Positions 44,001 to 51,826 of a stretch of 51,826 nucleotides of DNA are shown here, one piece after another. A program made the position numbers and the translations under genes. Position 1 is the first letter of the stretch. Each line of letters begins with the position of its first letter. This stretch comes from Staphylococcus simulans. GTDB taxonomy: Bacteria > Bacillota > Bacilli > Staphylococcales > Staphylococcaceae. The notes below the pieces were generated by a model that made no database searches, had not been told where the DNA came from, and was given only the letters and a program-made list of their open reading frames with translations. The DNA lies in assembly GCF_003043455.1 (NCBI RefSeq), contig NZ_PZGG01000013.1, forward strand, positions 1-51,826, written 5' to 3'.

Positions 44001-47000
44001 CTTTACCAGCTTCACCTTTATCTCCTTTTTCACCTTTCGCAATCGTGATAGATGTACCATCAGAGAATGTCACTTTAGAATTGCCCTCTGGTGTTGTCTC
44101 AGTAGCAGTAATTGTGATTGCTTTACCGTCTTTTCCATCTACACCGTCTTTGGCTTTCGGAATCACGACTTTAGATCCGTCTGAGAATGTAACTTCTGTA
44201 TTGCCATCTTTATCAGGAGCAACATTTTGAACTGTAATAGATTGACCATCTTTACCGTTCGCACCCGCTGCGCCAGTTTCACCTTTATCTCCTTTAGAGA
44301 TGACAGCTTGTGAACCATCGCTGAAGTGAACGACTGTATTACCAGCGTCGTCTTTTGTTGTTTCAGTGACTGTTAATGGTGCGGCATCTTTACCAGCTGC
44401 ACCTGTGTCACCTTTTGCCCCTTTAGGAATAGTTACTTCTTTGCCATCAGAGAAGACAACTTTTGTATCACCGTTTTCTTGTGGTGTCACACTTGTGATT
44501 GTGACAGATGTACCATCTTTACCGTCTGCACCTGCGGCACCTGTATCGCCTTTGTCTCCTTTAGAAACAGTGGCAGTGCTGCCGTCGCTGAAGCGGATGA
44601 CTGTGTTACCATCAGCATCTTTTTCAGAACCAGTGACTGTAAGAGGTTTAGCATCTTGTCCAGCATCACCTTTGTCCCCTTTAGGAATTGTTACTTTTTT
44701 ACCATCGCTGAAGACAACTTCAGAATCACCATTTGGTAATTTGTTGATTTGATCAACAGTTACTGAAGTACCATCCGCGCCTTTTTCACCAACGTCGCCT
44801 TTATCTCCTTTAGAGATTGTCGCAGTTCCGCCATCACTGAAGTGGATCACTGTGTTACCGTCTTTATCTTTTTCAGTACTTTGAACAGTTAATGGTGTAG
44901 CATCTGCACCTTTTTCACCTTGTGCACCTGTGTCACCTTTATCCCCTTTAGCACCTTTTGGAATCGTTACTTTCGTTCCATCTGAGAATGTCACTTCGAT
45001 ATCGCCATTTTCTAAAGGTTTAGTGCCTTGAACTGTGATTGAGTCACCTGCATCACCTTTCGCACCTTTAGGGATTGTAATCTTAGTTCCATCTGAGAAT
45101 GTGACTTCATTATCACCATTATCAAGTACTTTACTTGAAGTAATTGTGATTGATTGGCCGTCTTTTCCATCTACACCAGCTGCGCCAGTTTCACCTTTGT
45201 CGCCTTTGTTGATTGTAATAGAGTGACCATCAGAGAAGTTCACTTTCGTGTTACCTTCAGGTGTAGTTTCTGTACCTGTGATAGTGATTGAAGCACCGTC
45301 TTTACCAGCTTCACCTTGAGCGCCTGTGTCACCTTTCGCGCCTTTAGGAACCACAACTTGTGAACCATCACTGAATGTCACAACTGTATCGCCATTCGCA
45401 TTTGGTTCAGATGATTTTACTGTAATAGATGCACCATCTTTACCGTTAGGAACTGTAATTGATTTACCGTCGCTGAATGTCACTTTTGTGCCTTCTGGTG
45501 TTTGTTCAGAACTTTGAACAGTCACTGAAGTACCGTCTGCGCCTTTTTCACCTGCAGCTCCAGTATCGCCTTTATCTCCTTTAGGAATTTCTAGTGTTTT
45601 ACCGTCTGAGAATGTCACTTGTTTATTACCATTAGGTAATGTTTCTGTTTTTGTGATTGTCACAGATGTACCGTCTTTACCTTTTGGTACTGTGATAGAT
45701 TGACCATCAGAGAAGGTAACTTTTGTATCACCATTTGCTTGTGGTTCAATACTTGCGATTGTGATAGATGTACCATCTTTACCTGCTGCACCAGTTGCGC
45801 CAGTTTCACCTTTTTCACCTTGTGCACCCGTAGCACCTGTATCACCTTTGTCCCCTTTAGAGACTGTCGCTGTTTGACCATCACTGAAGTGGATAACTGT
45901 ATTACCTTCTGGATCTTTAGTTGTGCTTGTAACTGTAAGTGGTTCAGCATCTTTACCTGCTGCACCTGTGTCACCTTTTTCACCTTTAGGGATGGTTAAT
46001 TCTTTGCCATCTGAGAAGACTACTTTTGTATCACCATTCGCTTGTGGTTCAATGCTCTTAATTGAAACCGATTCACCTTTTTCGCCAGTAGCTCCAGTTG
46101 CGCCTGTCGCACCTGTATCACCTTTATCTCCTTTAGAGATAGTAGCTGTTGAGTTGTCACTAAAGTGTACGACTGTATTGCCAGCTTCATCTTTAGTTTC
46201 ACCAGTTACTGTTAATGGTGCTGCATCTTTACCATTTGCACCAGCTACGCCTGTATCACCTTTATCCCCTTTAGAAACAGTTGCTGTTTGACCGTCACTG
46301 AAGTGGATAACTGTATTACCTTCTGGATCTTTAGTTGTGCTTGTAACTGTAAGTGGTTCAGCATCTTTACCAGCTGCACCTGTGTCACCTTTCGCACCTT
46401 TTGGAATTGTTAATTCTTTACCATCTGAGAAGATGACTTTTGTATCGCCATTCGCTTGTGGTTCGATGCTCTTAATTGAGACAGATTCACCTTTTTCACC
46501 AGTAGCGCCAGTTGCACCTGTAGCACCTTTATCTCCTTTAGAGATAACTGCTTGTGAACCATCACTGAAATGAACAACTGTATTGCCAGCTGCATCTTTA
46601 TCAGTTTTTGTAACTGTTAATGGGGCTGCATCTTTACCTGCTACACCTGTATCACCTTTGTCGCCTTTAGGGATTGTAACGTTACTGCCATCACTAAAGT
46701 GTACAACTGTGTTACCGTCTTTATCTGGAGCAGAACTTTCAACTGTTACAGATTGACCATCTTTACCTTTTGGAATAGTAATCACATGTCCATCGCTGAA
46801 TGTAACTTTTGTATCACCAGTTGGTGTTGTTTCAGTGTTTGTGATAGTAACTGAAGTACCATCTGCACCTTTTTCACCAGTCGCACCTGTTTCACCTTTA
46901 TCCCCTTTAGAAACAGTCGCTGTTTGACCATCACTAAAGTGGATGACTGTATTACCCTCTGCATCTTTAGTTGTGCTTGTAACTGTAAGTGGTTTGGCGT

Positions 47001-49600
47001 CTGCGCCAGCTGCACCTGTGTCACCTTTCGCACCCTTAGGAATTGTTAATTCTTTACCGTCTGAGAAGACTACTTTTGTATCGCCATTCGCTTGTGGTGT
47101 GATACTTGTGATTGAAATTGAATCACCTTTGCCGCCTTTTTCACCAGTAGCTCCGGTAGCACCTGTTGCACCCGTATCACCTTTGTCACCTTTAGAGATT
47201 GTCGCATGAGAACCATCGCTAAAGTTCACAATTGTGTTACCTTGGGCATCTTTTGTTTCACCAGTTACTGTTAATGGTGCGGCGTCTTTACCTGCAGCAC
47301 CTGTTGCACCAGTATCGCCTTTATCTCCTTTAGGAATTTCAAGTTTCTTACCATCTGAGAATGTTACTTCTTTATTTCCATTAGGAAGTGTTTTAGTTTC
47401 AGTAATTGTAACTGAAGTACCATCTTGACCTTTAGGAATTTCAAATGATTTTCCATCAGTAAAGGTTACTTTAGTTGTACCGTCCGCTAATGTTTCAATT
47501 TTATCGATACCAATAGAAGTACCGTCTTTACCTGGATCTCCTTTAGCACCTTGTGCCCCTGTTTCACCACGGTCACCTTTATCTACAGTAATTGTAGAAC
47601 CATCACTAAAGTGAACTAATGTATTACCTTGACCATCTTTTTCAGATGAAGTTACTGTCAATGGAGCAGCGTCTTTACCTGCAGCACCTGTTGCGCCAGT
47701 ATCGCCTTTAGAGATTGTAGCTGTTTTGCCGTCGCTGAAGTGTACCACTGTGTTGCCAGCTGCATCTTTTGTTTCCTTAACAACTGTTAATGGAGCAGCA
47801 TCTTCGCCTTTGTCGCCCTTAGCACCTTTTGGTACTACGATTGATTTGCCGTCACTGAAGTTGACTTTGATGTCGCCATTCGCTTGCGGTTCTGTTGATG
47901 TGATTGTGATTGATTTGCCATCTTCACCTTTAGCACCTGTTGCACCTGCAGCTCCTGTATCACCTTTGTCCCCCTTAGCTCCTTGAGCTCCATTGTCGCC
48001 TTTATCTCCTTTAGAAATAGTTACATGTGATCCATCACTGAAGCTAACAACAGTATTGCCTTGGCCATCTTTAGCTTCGCCAGTCACTGTTAATGGTGCG
48101 GCGTCTTTACCTGCAGCACCTGTTGCCCCTGTTTCACCACGGTCACCTTTAGAGATTGTAGCTGTTTTGCCATCGCTGAAGTGTACCACTGTGTTACCAT
48201 TTGCATCTTTTGTTTCATTGACAACTGTTAATGGAGCAGCATCTTCGCCTTTATCTCCCTTAGCACCTTTTGGTACTACGATTGATTTGCCGTCACTGAA
48301 GTTGACTTTGATGTCGCCATTCGCTTGCGGTTCTGTTGATGTGATTGTGATTGATTTGCCATCTTCACCTTTAGCACCAGTTGCACCTGTGGCTCCCGTA
48401 TCACCTTTGTCTCCTTTAGAGATAGTAGCTGTTGAATTGTCACTGAAGTGAACGACTGTGTTTCCAGCTGCATCTTTTGTTTCACCAGTTACTGTTAATG
48501 GTGCGGCGTCTTTACCTGCAGCGCCTGTTGCGCCTGTTTCACCTTTCGCGCCTTGTAGACCAGTATCACCTTTATCTCCTTTAGAGATTGTAGCTGTTTT
48601 GCCATCGCTGAAGTGTACCACTGTATTGCCGTTTGCATCTTTTGTTTCATTGACAACTGTTAGCGGTGCGGCATCTTCGCCTTTGTCACCCTTAGCACCT
48701 TTTGGTACTACGATTGATTTGCCGTCACTGAAGTTGACTTTGATATCACCATTCGCTTGCGGTTCTGTTGATGTGATTGTGATTGATTGGCCGTCTGCAC
48801 CGTTTAAACCATCTTGACCTTTATCACCTTTAGAAATTGTTACATATGATCCATCACTGAGATGTACCACTGTATTACCGTCTCTATCTCTTGTTTCTCT
48901 TACTACTTTTAATGGAAGGGCATCTTTTCCAGCTGCACCTGTAAGACCAACATCACCTTTGTCCCCTTTATCCCCTTTGTCGCCTTTAGAAATTGTAGCT
49001 TGTGAACCGTCACTGAAGTGAACAACTGTATTGCCAGCTGCATCTTTTGTTTCACCAGTCACTATTAATGGTGCGGCGTCTTTTCCGGCTGCACCTGTAG
49101 CTCCTGTATCACCTTTGTCACCCTTAGCTCCTTGAGCACCTGTGTCACCTTTATCTCCTTTAGGGATTTCAACTGTGTTACCATCTGAAAATGTTACTTG
49201 TTTATCACCATTCGGTAAATCATCAATTGAAACTACAGTGATTGATGTTCCAGGTCTTCCATCTCTACCGTTTCTACCATCTCTACCAGGTTGGCCTTGT
49301 TCACCTTTAGGGATAAATATTGAACTGCCATCTGAAAACTCTACAGTAGTACCAAGATCAGATTCAGGAGTTGCAACTACTCTAATTGAATCACCTTTGT
49401 CTCCTTTCGGGATTGTGACTGTTTTACCATCAGTAAATGTAACTAGAGTGTCACCGTTAGGTAATTTCGTTTGGCTTTTAACAGTGATTGAATCGCCCAT
49501 CGGACCTACTGGACCTCTTTCACCTGGGTCTCCCTTTGGAACAGATACTGAGTTATTATCACTAAAGGTAACTTTAGTATCACCATTTGGTAATCTTTGA
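38090..49600 (-). repeat. About 90 FSDG modules interleaved with collagen-like triplets
   Basis: Each module is about 30 residues: (S/L)-(I/V)-T-(I/V) strand, P-x-x-(D/N)-G-(N/D)-T, (V/K)-V-x-F-S-D-G, then (I/V)-(T/V)-(I/V)-(P/S)-K-G. It is followed by anything from two to about twelve Gly-X-Y triplets rich in GDK, GDT, GAK and GKD. I counted 90 FSDG-type motifs plus two cysteine-bearing variants at the C-terminal end. Several blocks are nearly identical in DNA, for example those near 47780, 48220 and 48650. Confidence 0.85.
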
Positions 49601-50225
49601 GTATACTTAACAGTTACAGAAGTACCATCTGCAACAAAGAATTCACCAAGTTTTTCACCAGTTGCTTTATTAGTGATTGTTACTAAAGTACCTGGTTGAC
49701 CATTTTGTTCTGTTTTCAAGCTAGAATAGGCAAGTTCTGGTGTATGACCATCTCTAGGCACAATTGTTTTGCCTGGTAAACTTGTATTTCCATCCTTAGT
49801 AGTAATTGCTGAAATAACTTCACCTTGTTTTAACGGTGCAGCTAAAGTTTGAGTGAATTTACCTTGTGCGTCTGCTGTTGTTTGATAAGTTGTAAGACCT
49901 ACTGTAATTGTTACAGGGGCATAAGGCATTGTTTCACCTGTGACAACAGTTTCTCCAGATAATTTCGGATCTACAACCGGAGGTAAAATAAAACTATTAG
50001 CTGCATCTGCAGGTGCAGCCACGCCTAATTCAATAATTTCAGGAATTTCATCTTTAATTTTTGTTTCGGTTTTAACAGTACTACCTAATTGAACATTTTT
50101 GTAGTACCAATTTGTACTGGTAATCTCATTAATACCGTTAACACCCGGTCTTGCTACACGTTGTGTACCCGCCGGAATTTTTGTGGATGTTCTATATTCT
50201 TTAGTAAAAGGAATCGCTTCTTGGA

Positions 50226-50231
50226 TTTTTT
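50226..50231 (-). other. A6 homopolymer at the adhesin 3 frameshift
   Basis: On the minus strand the sequence is GGATC, six A, TCC. Five A residues join the signal-peptide frame to the repeat frame; six do not. The tract is short, but it is the only place in the overlap where one base change of a repeat restores both the frame and the G5 domain. Confidence 0.7.
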
Positions 50232-51726
50232 GATCCTCTTGTCTGATATAAAAAATCAACATTACCATCTAAAACAATTTCCATTTTTTCATTGAAATAG
50301 TTGGCTGTTGAATATGGATCCGGTGTTGAACTATAGTTACTTCCATTTGGGAACATCATTACAAATCCATCTACACTTAAATCACCATTCCAGTTTTTAA
50401 CTGGCAAGCTGAATTTAACATCCGCATACCCGTTATTTTTAATTGCTGTATCAGTAAGGAAAGGACGGCCATTTAATGCATAACCTTCTGGATAACCAGG
50501 TTTAGCTAGACCTTCTTTTAACACTGACTTTGTAGGGCCTCCATTAGTACCGACCATCTCTACGGTTGCTGGGATGCCTTCTACGTTTGTTGGTAATTGG
50601 AAAGCATCACCAAATCTAAATCCACCTAAATCAATAGCATGAGTTTGTCCTGTATTAGCGGTCGCATAATATTTAATCTCAAAGTCCATTTTATTGTTAA
50701 CTCTGTCTGGTTTTGCCGTAACAATATAACTCGCTGGTTTTTGTCCCATATACGTTTTACCATAACCAGTGATGATGATCCCTCTTTCCGGATCAATTGA
50801 AGCACTTGCTTTAAGTGCACCGATTGCTTCAGGTGCTGAAGCGTTTGTTGGAATTTCGATATTTGAAGATGTATTAGGATCTCCTACACGACTTGTTTGA
50901 GGTGCTAAACTATCTGCCGCAGTCGGTGCATTAGGATCATCTGCTGCTGCACGCACCGCATACACCGTATATTTAGATGTTTGTTCATTGGCATACTCAA
51001 TGCCTGCACGTAGGACATCTTGGAATAAGTCTTCTGCTGATACTGCATTATAATCAACATTCAACTTACTTAAGATGCCGTCTACATCTTGTGCCTTATA
51101 TGTTTCAGATAATAGATTACGAACTAAACCTTCTTTATCTGATGAGTGTAAATATTGTTCAACAAATTCAACAGGTGCTTTTGCGCCATCGTTTAAGCTT
51201 GAGTAATCTACTGTACTTTCAGGTACACTGCTTACTTGAGCTGTTTCTGAAGTTTTTACTTCATTAGATGGTGCTGTTTCTTTTGTCGTTGAGTCAGCTT
51301 TAGGAGTCGCTTCAGTTTGCGAAGTTGCCTCAGCTTTTTCTACCTTTTGAACACCTTCTTGATTTGTTGGTGCTACTTGTGCTGTATTATCTGAAGGTTT
51401 TGCTTCCGATGTTACAGCTGCTTGATTTGATTCATTCGTTGGTTGTGCTGTTGAAACTTCTGGTGTTGATTGTTGCGTTTGAGTTTCTTGATTTACAACA
51501 GGGGCCTCAGCTGAAGCTGCTTGATCTGCTCCGTGTTCGGCAGGTTCCTCTGCTTGTTGTGCATCAGTTTCTGATGCTTCTGCGTCACGACTTGCGCCGA
51601 ACAATAAAGTAGTTCCGAGTAAGATAGAAGCTGTGCCGACTGTAAACTTACGAATTGAATATTTATTATGAATATTCGGTAAGAAGTCTAAACGCTTGTT
51701 GCCTGATTTTTTCATGATGTCCTCCG

Positions 51727-51800
51727 TTTAGTACTTTTGTACATAAAATAATAATGTTTCAAAATGTTTGTTTTTCTCTCACATTCGACTCATTATAGCA
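51727..51800 (-). promoter_or_regulatory. Adhesin 3 promoter and leader
   Basis: On the minus strand TGCTATAAT is an extended -10 (TATAAT at 51792-51797) giving a leader of about 70 nt. The leader contains the dyad GTAC-TTTT-GTAC (51731-51742). GGAGGA precedes the start codon. No regulator can be named. Confidence 0.5.
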
Positions 51801-51826
51801 AAGTTTTGTACCATTTAGTATAGCAA

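Larger units (their letters stand above)
37396..51715 (-). pseudogene. Giant LPXTG adhesin 3 (G5 domain, collagen-like/FSDG repeats), frameshifted at an A6 tract
   Basis: Two overlapping frames make one gene. The first (51715 to 50201) encodes a YSIRK signal peptide, a Glu/Ala/Thr-rich stretch and a non-repetitive region, probably ligand-binding (about 270-490). The second starts at about 50268 without a ribosome site. The break is at six A residues (T6 on the plus strand, 50226-50231); with five, the reading continues as [10 protein letters not shown] and the total becomes exactly 4,773 codons. The break lies at the edge of a G5 domain (AIPFTKEY...PEIIELG). An Ig-like segment follows, then about 90 FSDG modules alternating with Gly-X-Y triplets, a three-cysteine end domain, a Pro/Val/Thr-rich wall-spanning stretch, LPETG, a hydrophobic helix and RRRKEE. 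As read, the product would be a secreted 504-residue fragment. It may be phase-off, decayed or a homopolymer error. Confidence 0.85.

Noticed and set aside
7840..49600. Numerous long plus-strand open frames opposite the adhesins, some over 150 codons
   Set aside because: They lie inside the repeats, lack ribosome sites, recur with each repeat unit and have unnatural compositions (Cys/Phe/Trp-rich or Ser/Pro/Leu-rich). They are shadows of the coding strand.
18210..50268. Regularly spaced repeats suggesting a CRISPR array or satellite DNA
   Set aside because: The repeats keep an open reading frame, vary mainly at third positions and encode protein repeats. There are no short identical direct repeats with unique spacers and no cas genes.
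50201..50268. Programmed -1 ribosomal frameshift in adhesin 3 at the A-AAA-AAT heptamer
   Set aside because: The downstream frame is reached by +1, not -1, and no obvious stimulatory stem or pseudoknot follows.

Overview
The window looks like chromosomal DNA of a coagulase-negative Staphylococcus or a close relative. The evidence is AT-rich sequence, three giant surface proteins with YSIRK-type signal peptides and LPXTG anchors, a SAM-I (S-box) leader on metNIQ, a CstA-type rhodanese-TusA-DsrE fusion, and staphylococcal-style promoters and LexA box. I cannot name the species.

Layout, left to right. (1) 1-2570: ipdC, a TPP-dependent 2-oxo acid decarboxylase, and a MarR regulator, both on the minus strand. 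(2) 2753-4310: the plus-strand cstA-like sulfurtransferase, then a compact locus made of a perfect LexA box, a 36-residue hydrophobic peptide gene whose ribosome site is paired in the leader, and a minus-strand terminator implying a convergent antisense RNA. This resembles an SOS-controlled type I toxin-antitoxin locus and is the most unusual small element here. (3) 4427-7066: an unrecognised protein with a poly-Lys/Asp tail, an AraC regulator, and tRNA-Ser(UGA). (4) 7316-33242: adhesin 1 (helical repeats with Ca2+-loop motifs), a second AraC regulator, and adhesin 2 (46 Rib/alpha-like repeats, about 5,010 residues). (5) 33543-37269: an alpha/beta hydrolase and the S-box-controlled metNIQ methionine importer. 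(6) 37396-51715: adhesin 3 (G5 domain, then about 90 short FSDG modules alternating with collagen-like Gly-X-Y segments).

About 39 of the 52 kb encodes the three giant wall-anchored proteins. Two of them are interrupted near the N-terminus. Adhesin 1 has a single in-frame TGA at codon 110, and the reading frame is otherwise intact. Adhesin 3 has a one-base shift at an A6 tract around codon 495, and removing one A restores a 4,772-residue frame. Each could be a real off state, a decayed gene or an assembly error.

The two AraC paralogues sit beside the adhesins. Direct repeats of an AAAAGTG-type element lie upstream of both AraC 2 and adhesin 1, which suggests a dedicated activator. The remaining genes (methionine uptake, sulfurtransferase, decarboxylase) look like ordinary core metabolism. 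No transposase, integrase, CRISPR array or replication origin was seen.
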